DNA of 64,000 nucleotides from VFJZ01 sp038321545. Lineage in GTDB: Bacteria > Actinomycetota > Thermoleophilia > Gaiellales > F1-60-MAGs149. The position numbers and the translations under genes are program-made. Location of the stretch: positions 6,599 to 70,598 of the forward strand of contig JBBQFB010000001.1 in assembly GCA_038321545.1 (NCBI GenBank), written 5' to 3'. Shown piece by piece: positions 33,537 to 41,908 of this stretch (its first letter is position 1; each line of letters begins with the position of its first letter). The notes beneath the pieces are model-generated. The model made no database searches. It saw only the letters and a list, made by a program, of their open reading frames with translations, and was not told where the DNA came from.

Positions 33537-34870
33537 CAGGCCGGCACCAGCGGGAGGTTGCGCTTCAGCTCGGGGTAGAGGGCGCCGAACGGCGCGGACA
33601 GGCCCTCGGGCACGCCGACGCCGATACAGGCCTCGAACTCGGCGCGGAAGTGCTTCAGGTACGAGCGCACCGGCATCGCACAGGCGTCGCCGAGCGGACA
33701 CAGGCACTTGCCCTCGATGCGGTCGCACATCTCGACCAGCAGGTCGATCTCGTGCATCTGCGCCTCTCCCGAGGCCACGCGCTTCAGCAGCTCCACCATC
33801 CAGCGCGTGCCCTCGCGGCACGGCGTGCACTTGCCGCACGACTCGTGCCGGTAGAAGTCGGCGACGCGCAGGGCGAGATGCACCATCGAGGTGCGGTCGT
33901 CCATCACGATCACGGCGCCCGATCCGGCCATCGACCCGGCCGCTGCCACGGTCTCGACGGCCAGCTGCACGTCGAGGTCGTCGGGCATGAGGATCGGCGC
34001 GGACGAGCCGCCCGGAATGAAGCACTTCATGGGGCGGCCGCCGGCGACGCCGCCGCCGCACCCTTCGATCAGGTCGCGGTACGTGGCGTTCACGGGCAGC
34101 TCGTAGTTGCCGGGCCGCTGCACGTGCCCGGACAGCGACATCAGGCGCGTGCCCGTCGTCTGCTCGGTGCGCAGCTGCTGGTAGCGGTCGGCGCCCATCG
34201 CGAAGATGAACGGCACCGTCATCACGGTTTCGACGTTGTTGAGCAGCGTCGGGCTCTTCCAGGCGCCGGACACGGCCGGAAACGGCGGCTTCGCGGTCGG
34301 CTGGCCGCGCTCGCCGTTGAGGGCCGACAGCAGCGCCGTCTCCTCGCCGCAGATGTAGGCGCCGGCGCCACGGTGCACGTAGATGTCGACCTTGCCCGGC
34401 GCGCCGGGCAGCGCGGTGCCCAGATACCCGCGCTGGTAGGCCTGCGCGATGGCCCCCGACAGCTCGTCGGCCTCGGCCGCGTACTCGCCGCGGATGAAGA
34501 TGTACGTGGCCCGCGCATTGATCGCGTTGCAGAGCATGATGCAGCCCTCGATCAGGGCGTGCGGGTTGCGCAGCAGCAGCTCGCGGTCCTTGAAGGTGCC
34601 CGGCTCGGACTCGTCGGCGTTCACGACCAGGAACCGCTCGCCCTTGCCGATGAACGACACCTTCATGCCGGTCGGGAAGCCGGCTCCCCCGCGTCCGCGC
34701 AGGCCGGAGTCCTTCAGCTCCTGCACGAACTCGTCGAACGGCCGCGCGGCCTGGGCGAACGCCGTCTTGTAGCCACCCGATGCCTCGTAGGCGGCGATGT
34801 CGGCGCGGTCCCCCTCGAAGTCGAGCAGGATCGCGTCGGGGCGCGGGGCGGCGTAGGTGGGACCCTGCAT
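33536..34870 (-). CDS. nuoF: NADH-quinone oxidoreductase subunit F
   Basis: 444-residue NADH-binding flavoprotein of complex I. FMN/NADH motifs GLRGRGGAGFPTGMK and VVNADESEPGTFKDR, GAGAYICGEETALLSALNG, and the N3 4Fe-4S ligands in ESCGKCTPCREGT with a later CLCPLGDAC. ATG 34870 overlaps the nuoE stop (TGATG). Confidence 0.96.
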   Translation of the reverse strand: MQGPTYAAPRPDAILLDFEGDRADIAAYEASGGYKTAFAQAARPFDEFVQELKDSGLRGRGGAGFPTGMKVSFIGKGERFLVVNADESEPGTFKDRELLLRNPHALIEGCIMLCNAINARATYIFIRGEYAAEADELSGAIAQAYQRGYLGTALPGAPGKVDIYVHRGAGAYICGEETALLSALNGERGQPTAKPPFPAVSGAWKSPTLLNNVETVMTVPFIFAMGADRYQQLRTEQTTGTRLMSLSGHVQRPGNYELPVNATYRDLIEGCGGGVAGGRPMKCFIPGGSSAPILMPDDLDVQLAVETVAAAGSMAGSGAVIVMDDRTSMVHLALRVADFYRHESCGKCTPCREGTRWMVELLKRVASGEAQMHEIDLLVEMCDRIEGKCLCPLGDACAMPVRSYLKHFRAEFEACIGVGVPEGLSAPFGALYPELKRNLPLVPA

Positions 34871-35352
34871 CAGTGTCCTGGCTCGCGGGATCGGAGGTCG
34901 CCGACGACCGTCTTCGCGTCGTCGGCGGTGAAGTGCTCGAGATAGCGGTGATCGACCGACACGACCGGCCCCCAGCCGCAGCCGCCGAGGCACTCGACCG
35001 ACCGCAGCGTGACGGCGCCGTCGGCCGACGTCTCGCCGAGCCGGCAGCCGAGCTCGCGCTCGAAGGCGCCGACGACATCGGTTGCGCCGACCAGGCAGCA
35101 CGACACGTTCGTACACACCTCGACCAGGTGCTCACCGACCGGCTCGAGGAAGAACATGTCGTAGAAGGACGCCACCGCCTGGCAGTGCGCGACCGGCAGG
35201 TCGATGCAGCGGGAGACCTCTTCGAAGGCCTCCGGCGACAGCCAGCGGTACTTCTGCTGGGCGAGGCGCAGCGCGGCCAGGATCGCCGAGCGGCGGTCGG
35301 GGTACTTCGCGATCTCCCGCTGGATGGGTTCGTACAGCGTGTCCAGGGCCAT
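34870..35352 (-). CDS. nuoE: NADH-quinone oxidoreductase subunit E
   Basis: 160-residue thioredoxin-like 2Fe-2S (N1a) subunit of complex I. Cluster ligands are in VCTNVSCCL and VECLGGCGWGP. The N-terminal helical part (PDRRSAILAALRLAQQKYRWLSPEAF, by region) is typical. ATG 35352 overlaps the nuoD stop (TGATG). Confidence 0.95.
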   Translation of the reverse strand: MALDTLYEPIQREIAKYPDRRSAILAALRLAQQKYRWLSPEAFEEVSRCIDLPVAHCQAVASFYDMFFLEPVGEHLVEVCTNVSCCLVGATDVVGAFERELGCRLGETSADGAVTLRSVECLGGCGWGPVVSVDHRYLEHFTADDAKTVVGDLRSREPGH

Positions 35353-36608
35353 CAGCGGTCGCAATCCCCCATGACCGGGTCGATCGACGCCAGGATCGCG
35401 ATCAGGTCGGCCAGGTAGTGGCCGGTCGCGAGCGCCGCGAGCGACGACAGCGTCACGAAGCTGGGCGGTCGCAGGCGCGCGCGCCACGGCTTCGCGGAGC
35501 CGTCCGAGATCATGTAGAAGCCGAACTCGCCGCGGGCCGACTCGATCGGCGCATAGATCTCACCGGGCGGCACGCGGAAGCCCTCGGTGACGATCTTGAA
35601 GTGATGGATGAGCGACTCCATCGAGGTGTGCAGCTCGTGGCGCGGCGGCAGCACGACCTTGCGGTCGTCCGAGATGACCGGGCCCTCCGGCAGGCCGTCG
35701 AGGCACTTCTCGATCAGGTCGAGCGACGACCGCATCTCCTGGACGCGCACCCAGAAGCGGTCGAACACGTCGCCGTTCTGGCCCAGCACGGGCTGGTAGT
35801 CGAGCTCGCGGTACGCGCCGTAGCCGCCGTTCGCCGTGCGCAGGTCCCACGGGATGCCGGAGGCGCGTACGTTCGGGCCGGACTGCGCCATCAGCATCGC
35901 GAACTCGGGCGGCATCACCCCCACCCCGACGGTGCGCGAGCGCCAGATCGGATTCTGTCCGATCAGGTCCTCGTACTCGGAGATGCGGCCCCGCATGTAC
36001 GAGATGAACTGGCGCGCCTTCGGCTCGAAGCCCTTCGGGATGTCCTCGGCGACGCCGCCCACCTGGCTGTAGCGCGGGTGCATGCGCTGGCCGGTGACCA
36101 TCTCGAACAGGTCGAGCACGTAGTCGCGGTCGCGGAAGCAGTAGAACAGCAGGGCGATGCCGCCCAGGTCGACCGACCCGGTGCCGAGGAAGATCAGGTG
36201 CGAGTGCAGCCGCGTGAGCTCCTGGAAGATCACGCGCAGGTACTCGCCGCGACGCGGCACCTCGAGTTCGAGCAGCTTCTCGACGGCCATGCAGAACGCG
36301 ACCTCGCCCGAGAAGAACGACAGGTAGTCCATCCGCGGGACGTACGTGATCGCCTTCCAGTACGTCTTCTGCTCGATGTTCTTCTCGATGCCCGTATGCA
36401 CGTAGCCGAGCTCGTTGCGCAGGCCGGCCACGATCTCGCCGTCGAGGTGGACGACGAGGCGCAGCACGCCGTGCGTGGACGGATGGTTCGGGCCCAGGTT
36501 GATCTCGAGCAGGTCGGGGTTGTCGGTCGACGGCACCGTCACCGACGGCGTCGGCGAGGGGATGGCCAGCGTCGGCCACGCATGCTTGCGGGGCTGGGTG
36601 GCGGCCAT
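35352..36608 (-). CDS. nuoD: NADH-quinone oxidoreductase subunit D
   Basis: 418-residue 49-kDa-type subunit forming the quinone pocket of complex I. Signatures: LGPNHPSTHGVLRLVV (quinone-binding His), YVHTGIEKNIEQ, LHSHLIFLGTGSVDLG, and the C-terminal ARLRPPSFVTLSSL and SIDPVMGDCDR. It is separate from nuoC, unlike the fused nuoCD of many proteobacteria. A 35-residue Pro/Thr-rich N-terminal extension precedes the conserved core. ATG 36608 overlaps the nuoC stop (TGATG). Confidence 0.96.
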   Translation of the reverse strand: MAATQPRKHAWPTLAIPSPTPSVTVPSTDNPDLLEINLGPNHPSTHGVLRLVVHLDGEIVAGLRNELGYVHTGIEKNIEQKTYWKAITYVPRMDYLSFFSGEVAFCMAVEKLLELEVPRRGEYLRVIFQELTRLHSHLIFLGTGSVDLGGIALLFYCFRDRDYVLDLFEMVTGQRMHPRYSQVGGVAEDIPKGFEPKARQFISYMRGRISEYEDLIGQNPIWRSRTVGVGVMPPEFAMLMAQSGPNVRASGIPWDLRTANGGYGAYRELDYQPVLGQNGDVFDRFWVRVQEMRSSLDLIEKCLDGLPEGPVISDDRKVVLPPRHELHTSMESLIHHFKIVTEGFRVPPGEIYAPIESARGEFGFYMISDGSAKPWRARLRPPSFVTLSSLAALATGHYLADLIAILASIDPVMGDCDR

Positions 36609-37243
36609 CAGACGTCGTCCGAGAACTGCACGGGCTCGCCGCCGACGGGCGAGTCCTTGCGATGCGGGTGGCCTTCCCAGTAGTCGGGAAGCAGGATCCG
36701 GACGAGGTTCGGGTGACCCGTGAAGACGACGCCCATCATGTCGTAGGCCTCGCGCTCGTGGTAGTCGGCGGAGGGGAAGACGCCGATCAGCGTCGAGATC
36801 TCCTCGCCGTCGTCGAGCCAGGCCTGGATCCGCACGCGGCGGTGCTCGCCCGGCGCGACGGTCATCAGCTTCAGCAGGTGGCTGGAGACCGTGAAGCGCT
36901 TGTCGCCGAGCGGCTTCGGCACGGCCGCATTGCCCCACGATCCGGAGCGGTTCATGTCGCGGCCGCCGAAGGCGTTCGTTCCCCAGTAGCCCGCGACGTC
37001 CCCGCCGTAGCCGAGCCAGTCGGCCGTCACGACGTCGGACAAGAAGTCGTAGCCCTCGTCGTCGCGCATGAACGTGGCCGTCTCGACCCAGCGATCGGCG
37101 GCGACCACGATCGTGAGCTCGTCGCGGTCGATCTTGTGCGTCAGCACGCCGCCCTCCCCGAGGGCGGCGGTGAGGCGCTCCAGTGCGCCCACGTCGGGGT
37201 CGCCCCACGTCGGCTGCGAGATCTCGCGAATCGGGTCAGGCAT
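36608..37243 (-). CDS. nuoC: NADH-quinone oxidoreductase subunit C
   Basis: 211-residue 30-kDa-type subunit of complex I. The signature HEREAYDMMGVVFTGHPNLVRILLPDYWEGHP region (residues about 165-196) identifies it. The middle (GYGGDVAGYWGTNAFGGRDMNRSG, by region) appears to be a lineage-specific insertion. ATG 37243 lies 8 nt inside the end of nuoB. Confidence 0.94.
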   Translation of the reverse strand: MPDPIREISQPTWGDPDVGALERLTAALGEGGVLTHKIDRDELTIVVAADRWVETATFMRDDEGYDFLSDVVTADWLGYGGDVAGYWGTNAFGGRDMNRSGSWGNAAVPKPLGDKRFTVSSHLLKLMTVAPGEHRRVRIQAWLDDGEEISTLIGVFPSADYHEREAYDMMGVVFTGHPNLVRILLPDYWEGHPHRKDSPVGGEPVQFSDDV

Positions 37244-37763
37244 CGCTCTGCTGCTGGAGGTATGCGGGCGGGATACCGGCCTTGATCTTCTTCTGCAGCG
37301 TCAGCAGGCCCTCGACGACCGCCTCGGGACGCGGCGGGCAGCCCGGCACGTAGACGTCGACCGGGACGATCTTGTCGACGCCCTGGAGGACCGCGTAGTT
37401 GGCGAACATCCCGGCCGTGGACGAGCAGGCGCCCATCGCCATCACCCACTTCGGCTCGAGCATCTGCTCGTACAGCTGCCGGATCGGCTCGGCCATCTTG
37501 TGGGCCACACGGCCCGACACGATGATCAGGTCGGCCTGACGGGGCGTGGCGCGCACGACCTCGGAGCCGAACCGCGCGACGTCGTAGCGCGCCGAGGTGA
37601 TCATCGCGATCATCTCCATGGCGCAGCACGCGAGGCCGAAGCCGAACGGCCAGACCGAGTTGGACGAGGCCCAGGCCATGGCCTTCTCGACCGTCGTCGT
37701 CATGACGATGTCCTCGAGCTGGGTCGCGCGCAACGAGCGCCGCACCTGTGCGGGCGGGATCAC
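37236..37763 (-). CDS. nuoB: NADH-quinone oxidoreductase subunit B
   Basis: 175-residue subunit carrying cluster N2, the last cluster before quinone in complex I. The ligands are in FGLACCAMEM (tandem Cys), MGACSSTAG and VPGCPPRPEA. The start is uncertain: GTG 37763 overlaps the nuoA stop by GTGA, matching the coupling used throughout this operon; ATG 37703 would shorten the protein by 20 residues. The former is preferred. Confidence 0.93.
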   Translation of the reverse strand: MIPPAQVRRSLRATQLEDIVMTTTVEKAMAWASSNSVWPFGFGLACCAMEMIAMITSARYDVARFGSEVVRATPRQADLIIVSGRVAHKMAEPIRQLYEQMLEPKWVMAMGACSSTAGMFANYAVLQGVDKIVPVDVYVPGCPPRPEAVVEGLLTLQKKIKAGIPPAYLQQQSDA

Positions 37764-38122
37764 TTCCACTCGAGTGCTCCCTTCCGCCAGATGTAGATGT
37801 AGCCGACCGCCAGCACCGCGACGAACGTGCACAGCTCGATGAAGCCGAACGTGCCGAGCTTGTCGAGGATCACGGCGAGCGGGTAGAGGTAGACGATCTC
37901 GATGTCGAAGACGATGAACAGCATCGCCGTCAGGTAGTAGTTGATCGAGAGGTTCGTGGGCTGGAACGAGCCCGGCGAGACGCCCGACTCGAACGAGTAC
38001 GACTTCTGCCGGCCGGGCCGCCGGCCGCGCGTGCCGAGGGCGACGGACGCGTACAGCAGGCTGCCCGCGACGAGCGCGGCAAACAGCAGGTAGATGAGCA
38101 GGGAGGCCCAGTCGCCAAGCAT
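37760..38122 (-). CDS. nuoA: NADH-quinone oxidoreductase subunit A
   Basis: 120-residue, three-helix membrane subunit of complex I and first gene of the 14-gene operon. The family loop SYSFESGVSPGSFQPTNLSI and the helix FIVFDIEIVYLYPLAV with its conserved Asp/Glu are present. ATG 38122 has a full AAGGAGG at 38137-38131, 8 nt upstream. This marks the operon as leadered, unlike most neighbouring transcripts. Confidence 0.95.
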   Translation of the reverse strand: MLGDWASLLIYLLFAALVAGSLLYASVALGTRGRRPGRQKSYSFESGVSPGSFQPTNLSINYYLTAMLFIVFDIEIVYLYPLAVILDKLGTFGFIELCTFVAVLAVGYIYIWRKGALEWK

Positions 38123-38130
38123 CAGCGCCC

Positions 38131-38137
38131 CCTCCTT
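38131..38137 (-). promoter_or_regulatory. strong Shine-Dalgarno of nuoA
   Basis: AAGGAGG on the minus strand, 8 nt before the ATG at 38122. It is the strongest ribosome site seen in the window. Confidence 0.75.
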
Positions 38138-38191
38138 CGGCTGTTCGCAGCCAGTTCCTTGAGCCCCATGGCAGCTGCCACCTCGCGGCAG

Positions 38192-38220
38192 ACTCTAGCG
38201 CGGCCTCTCAGGAGTAACAA
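38192..38220 (-). promoter_or_regulatory. probable nuo operon promoter
   Basis: On the minus strand TTGTTA (38220-38215), a 17-bp spacer and TAGAGT (38197-38192). Transcription would begin near 38185, giving a leader of about 63 nt that contains the AAGGAGG. Confidence 0.5.
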
Positions 38221-38334
38221 ACCACCATCCGGCGTTCGGCACCCGAAGTCGTCCAATCGCAAGCAGGGAGCCGATTTGCGGGCGATCATCGTGCGCTTCG
38301 GCACGTGTCACAAGCCGTGCCTGGCGGAAGGCAC

Positions 38335-38340
38335 TACGCT
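38335..38340 (+). promoter_or_regulatory. -10 element of the GrpB-family gene (leaderless)
   Basis: TACGCT ending 8 nt before ATG 38349; no Shine-Dalgarno. Confidence 0.45.
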
Positions 38341-38348
38341 TGCCTGCG

Positions 38349-38915
38349 ATGACGGGCACGGTCACGATCGTCGAGTACCGCGAGGCGTGGCCGGGCGAGT
38401 TCCGCGTCCTCGCGGCCGAGCTGCGAGCCGTGTTCGGCGAGGCGGTGCTGCGGGTCGACCACATCGGCTCGACCGCCGTGCCGGGCCTCGCGGCCAAGGA
38501 CGTGATCGACGTGCAGGTGACCGTCGCGGCGCTCTCCGACCTGTCGCGGGCGACGGCCGGGTTCGAGGAGGTGGCGGGGCTGGCCGACCATCCGCCGCCG
38601 GGGTTCGCGGGCCATCCCGACGAGCTCGCCAAGCGCTACTTCCGCGCACCGGCCCGCCTCCGGCCCGCCCACGTGCACGTGCGCGAGGCCGGCCGGCTGA
38701 ACCAGCGCTACGCCCTGCTGTGCCGCGACTACCTGCGGGCGGCGCCGGATGCGGCCGCCGCGTACGCCGAGGTGAAGCGCGTGCTGGCACGCCGGTTCCC
38801 CGATCACCGCGACACCTACAGCGACGTCAAGGACCCGGTCGTCGACGTGCTGATGGCCGGTGCCGAGGCCTGGGCGCGCACGACCGGCTGGTCGATCGGC
38901 CCGGCCGATGCCTGA
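38349..38915 (+). CDS. GrpB family nucleotidyltransferase-fold protein
   Basis: 188-residue UPF0157/GrpB protein. Recognised by VEYREAWPGEF, the core RVDHIGSTAVPGLAAKDVIDVQV (residues about 33-55), HVHVREAGRLNQRYALLCRDYLR region, and a C-terminal YSDVKDPVVDVLM. The fold is that of nucleotidyltransferases (GSTAVPG resembles the GS motif with downstream Asp residues). In other bacteria it is sometimes fused to dephospho-CoA kinase. The ATG start at 38349 follows TACGCT by 8 nt. It overlaps the next gene by 8 bp. Confidence 0.87.
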   Translation: MTGTVTIVEYREAWPGEFRVLAAELRAVFGEAVLRVDHIGSTAVPGLAAKDVIDVQVTVAALSDLSRATAGFEEVAGLADHPPPGFAGHPDELAKRYFRAPARLRPAHVHVREAGRLNQRYALLCRDYLRAAPDAAAAYAEVKRVLARRFPDHRDTYSDVKDPVVDVLMAGAEAWARTTGWSIGPADA

Positions 38916-39489
38916 GCCGAAGGCCGACCTGCGGCGACGACTGCGCCGAGCCCGCGCCGACCGCAGCGATCACGAGCGCGCCGCCGCCGGCGCCGCGCTG
39001 GCACGCCACGCGGCGGCGCTGGACGGCGCCACGATCGCGGCGTTCGTCGGCGTCCGTTCGGAGCCGCCGACGCTGCCGCTGCTCGAGGCGCTGCACGCGC
39101 GGGGCGTGCGTGTGCTGCTGCCGGTGTTGCTCGACGATATGGACCTGGACTGGGCGGCATTCACCGGCCCGGCCGGGCTGGGGGAGGGCCGGCTCGGGAT
39201 GCGAGAGCCGGCGGGACCGTCGCTCGGCCGCGATGCGATCGCGGGCGCCGACCTGGTCCTCGTGCCAGCGCTGGCCGTCGACGGGTCGGGGAGCCGGCTC
39301 GGTCAGGGCGGCGGCTCGTACGACCGCGCGCTCCCGCGCACGACGGCGCGGGTGGTCGCGGTGGTGTTCGGCGATGAGGTGCTCGCCACCCTCACAACCG
39401 AGCCGCACGACCGGCCCGTGGACGGCGTCCTGACGGCAGATGGCGGACTTCGCTGGTTTCGGGAATCTCCGGGCGGTGGTAGGCGTTGA
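38908..39489 (+). CDS. 5-formyltetrahydrofolate cyclo-ligase
   Basis: 193-residue enzyme converting 5-formyl-THF to 5,10-methenyl-THF with ATP (folate one-carbon salvage). Signatures: KADLRRRLRRARA basic N terminus, VRVLLPVLLDDMDL, VLVPALAVDGSGSRLGQGGGSYDRAL (ATP loop and Mg site, residues about 110-137), and a C-terminal PHDRPVDGVLT. ATG 38908 overlaps the GrpB gene end. A short gap of 27 bp separates it from the HesB gene. Confidence 0.9.
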   Translation: MPEPKADLRRRLRRARADRSDHERAAAGAALARHAAALDGATIAAFVGVRSEPPTLPLLEALHARGVRVLLPVLLDDMDLDWAAFTGPAGLGEGRLGMREPAGPSLGRDAIAGADLVLVPALAVDGSGSRLGQGGGSYDRALPRTTARVVAVVFGDEVLATLTTEPHDRPVDGVLTADGGLRWFRESPGGGRR

Positions 39490-39498
39490 AATAGTCGC

Positions 39499-39504
39499 TA
39501 CGCT
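39499..39504 (+). promoter_or_regulatory. possible -10 element of the HesB/IscA gene
   Basis: TACGCT, 12 nt before ATG 39517. A GAGAGG at 39505-39510 could be a Shine-Dalgarno but would lie at the transcript's very start. Confidence 0.3.
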
Positions 39505-39516
39505 GAGAGGACACCG

Positions 39517-39936
39517 ATGTCCGACACCCTCGCCACACCCAGTATCACCATCACCCCGAAGGCCGCCGACAAGGTGCGCGAGTTCATCGCCGCCGAGGAT
39601 GACGGCGCCGAGGTCCTGCGCATCGCCGTCCAGGGCGGTGGCTGCAGCGGGTTCCAGTACGCGCTCGGCTTCGACGAGGCGCCGGCCGACGGCGACGCCG
39701 TCATCGAGATGCACGGCGTCCGCATCGTCGTCGACCCCTTCAGCCTGCCGTACCTCAGCGGCGCCGGGATCGACTTCGTCGACGGGCTGAACGGCACCGG
39801 GTTCAAGATCGAGAATCCGAACGTCGTGGCCGGCTGCGGTTGCGGCTCCTCCTTCCAGATGAAGGACGGCGACGATTCCGCCGATGCCGCGGCCGACTCC
39901 GGCGACGCCGGCTGCTCCACCTGCGCCTCGCACTGA
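39517..39936 (+). CDS. HesB/IscA-type iron-sulfur carrier with Cys tail
   Basis: 139-residue A-type carrier delivering Fe-S clusters to apo-proteins. The three invariant cysteines are Cys43 (GGGCSGFQY) and Cys107/Cys109 (GCGCGSSF). An extra acidic C-terminal tail of about 25 residues ends in Cys133-x2-Cys136 (GCSTCASH), which is beyond the usual family end and could bind metal or be redox active. Together with Mrp it probably serves complex I and the radical-SAM menaquinone enzymes. The gene is convergent with the large secreted protein (12-bp gap). Confidence 0.93.
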   Translation: MSDTLATPSITITPKAADKVREFIAAEDDGAEVLRIAVQGGGCSGFQYALGFDEAPADGDAVIEMHGVRIVVDPFSLPYLSGAGIDFVDGLNGTGFKIENPNVVAGCGCGSSFQMKDGDDSADAAADSGDAGCSTCASH

Positions 39937-39948
39937 GCCGAGCCGCCG

Positions 39949-41898
39949 CTAGGGCGTCAGCGTGTAGCCGAGCGCGATGTCGTTGCTCCGCACCGGTACC
40001 GAGACGATCGCCGTGCGGTCCGTGGTCGGCGCCGACCGCGCGTTCTGCGGCAGGACGACGAGGACGGTGCTGTTGGCGGGGAGTGGCGCATCGAACGCGA
40101 CCAGGTAGTCGCGCCCGTCGGGTAGCCGCACGCGGATGCTCGTGACGCCGGCCGCGCTGCGCTCGCCCGAGCCCGAGCCGACGCCGGTCACCGTCAGGCC
40201 GCGGATCAGGTCGTACGTCGCCTGCTTGTAGGCCGGGAAGCGCATCTGCGCGACGAGCCCGCGGGCGCCGACGATGCGGCGCCGGACGTGAATCGTGGTC
40301 GGCGTGAAATCGTGCGCGACGGTCACCTGGCGACTGCCGCTGCCGGCGCGGGTCTGGCTGTGGATCCTGGAGAACGCGCCGCCGCCGGGGCGGACGTTCG
40401 CGCCGAGCCGGCCCATCGTCGGCGAGTAGCGGGGAAAGCCCGGCTGCGTCTCGAGGATCGTGCGGTTGCCCCCCGTCAGGCGCAGGCCGAACCCGCTCGA
40501 GGTGACGCCGTTGCCACCGGTGCCGGACAGCGGCACGCCGGTGCCGTCGAACAGGCGCGACAGTTCAGCGCCCCCGTTCCCGATGTCGCCGGCCGGGGTG
40601 ATCGCCGTCGAGTAGGCGGGGGTCGTGATCGCGAGCCGGCGGATGTCCGGGTCGAAGCCGTAGGCGGAAGGCAGCGGCACCTCCTTCAGCGGTCCCAGAC
40701 CGAGCACCGCGGCGCGGGTGGCCAGCGACTCGAAGCGGGCGGCTGTCAGCGCCGGGTCGAGGCGCTGCTGTGACGCGTCGTTCCTGATCCCGAAGAACGT
40801 CGAGCCGAGCAACGGCCCCTCGCTCGCGGCGAGCCGGTCGTACGTGCGCAACGACTGGTCGAACAGGTACTTCGCCTGTGCCCGGGCGGTGGTGCCGAAC
40901 GCGAGCCGGCGCGACGACGCGACGGCGAGCAGACCGTTCGCCGCCAGCGCCCAGTAGCGGCGCAGCTGCCAGCGCAGGTAGCCGTGCCCGGTGTCCCAGT
41001 TGAGCATGCCGGCATGCGTCCAGTCGCCGTACAGGACGCGCTGCTGCCAGCGCCGCGCGATCTCGCCCTCGCGCCGCGAGATCGACTTCATGCCCTGCGA
41101 CCGGGCCAGGTCGTACGGCCCGACGACGGCCAGCACCATGCTCGCGTACTCGCCGGTCGAGTTGCTGTTCTCCTTCGCGCCGGGCCGGTCGGGCCGGTAG
41201 TGGAAGCCGTAGCCGGCGTTCAGGTTCGTCGTCCCGCCCGCGTTGTTCTTGCGCGCATGGTCGAGAAACGACTTCAGCAGAGCGCGGTAGGGCGACTTCG
41301 CGAGCGACCGGCCGTTGACGACCCAGTCGGCCAGGAACAGGTCGGCGTTCCAGTTGACCTGGTCGAGGTGGCGCTTGCGGTTGAACGGCGACCGGGCGAC
41401 GAGCGCGATCCGGTTGCGGATGCGCCGCTGGAGCTGCGCCGGCAGGCCGATCCTGGCCCGCGCCTGGTAGGCGGCGGCGAGCGCCTCGGCCACCTTCGGG
41501 TCGAGCGAGAAGTGTCCCGGCGTATTGGGCCAGTCGATGCGCGATGTCCAACCGGGGCCGGTGCTGCCCTTGAACCGGAACGCGGGCGCCTGCGTGAGCA
41601 GCTTGACGATCGACCGGGCCCGTGCGTCCTGTCGGCTGGCGCCGGTGTGACCGGCCAGCGCGGCGTTCGCGTGGGCGTACAGCAGCGCCGCGTTGACGCG
41701 CACGAACACCGTGCCGCTGGTGCGGTAGGCGCCGGCCCTCGCGTCCCACGTCGGATCGAGCGCCACCTGCAGCCGATCGGCGAAGGCCAGGTAGTCGCCG
41801 TTCGTGAGCGACGTGGCGGGTACGGCGGCAGCCGCCGGCGTCGCGGCAACAGCAAGCACTGCCGCCGCGAGCACGGCCCGGACCAATCCTCCCCACAT
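39949..41898 (-). CDS. large secreted protein of unknown function
   Basis: 649-residue protein with a Sec signal peptide (residues about 6-26, ending ATPAAAA). The N-terminal 380 residues are helix rich with repeated aromatic motifs (NWNADLFLADWVVNG, NLNAGYGFHYRPDRPG, STGEYASMVLAVVGPYD, WTHAGMLNWDTGHGYLRWQL). The last 270 are beta rich. This order resembles polysaccharide lyases with an alpha/alpha toroid followed by a beta-sandwich, but no family signature is certain. ATG 41898 is chosen because it lies 10 bp after the ureohydrolase stop and directly before the signal peptide; an upstream ATG at 41928 would overlap that gene. Probably co-transcribed with the ureohydrolase. Confidence 0.7.
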   Translation of the reverse strand: MWGGLVRAVLAAAVLAVAATPAAAAVPATSLTNGDYLAFADRLQVALDPTWDARAGAYRTSGTVFVRVNAALLYAHANAALAGHTGASRQDARARSIVKLLTQAPAFRFKGSTGPGWTSRIDWPNTPGHFSLDPKVAEALAAAYQARARIGLPAQLQRRIRNRIALVARSPFNRKRHLDQVNWNADLFLADWVVNGRSLAKSPYRALLKSFLDHARKNNAGGTTNLNAGYGFHYRPDRPGAKENSNSTGEYASMVLAVVGPYDLARSQGMKSISRREGEIARRWQQRVLYGDWTHAGMLNWDTGHGYLRWQLRRYWALAANGLLAVASSRRLAFGTTARAQAKYLFDQSLRTYDRLAASEGPLLGSTFFGIRNDASQQRLDPALTAARFESLATRAAVLGLGPLKEVPLPSAYGFDPDIRRLAITTPAYSTAITPAGDIGNGGAELSRLFDGTGVPLSGTGGNGVTSSGFGLRLTGGNRTILETQPGFPRYSPTMGRLGANVRPGGGAFSRIHSQTRAGSGSRQVTVAHDFTPTTIHVRRRIVGARGLVAQMRFPAYKQATYDLIRGLTVTGVGSGSGERSAAGVTSIRVRLPDGRDYLVAFDAPLPANSTVLVVLPQNARSAPTTDRTAIVSVPVRSNDIALGYTLTP

Positions 41899-41908
41899 CC
41901 ATCGCAGC

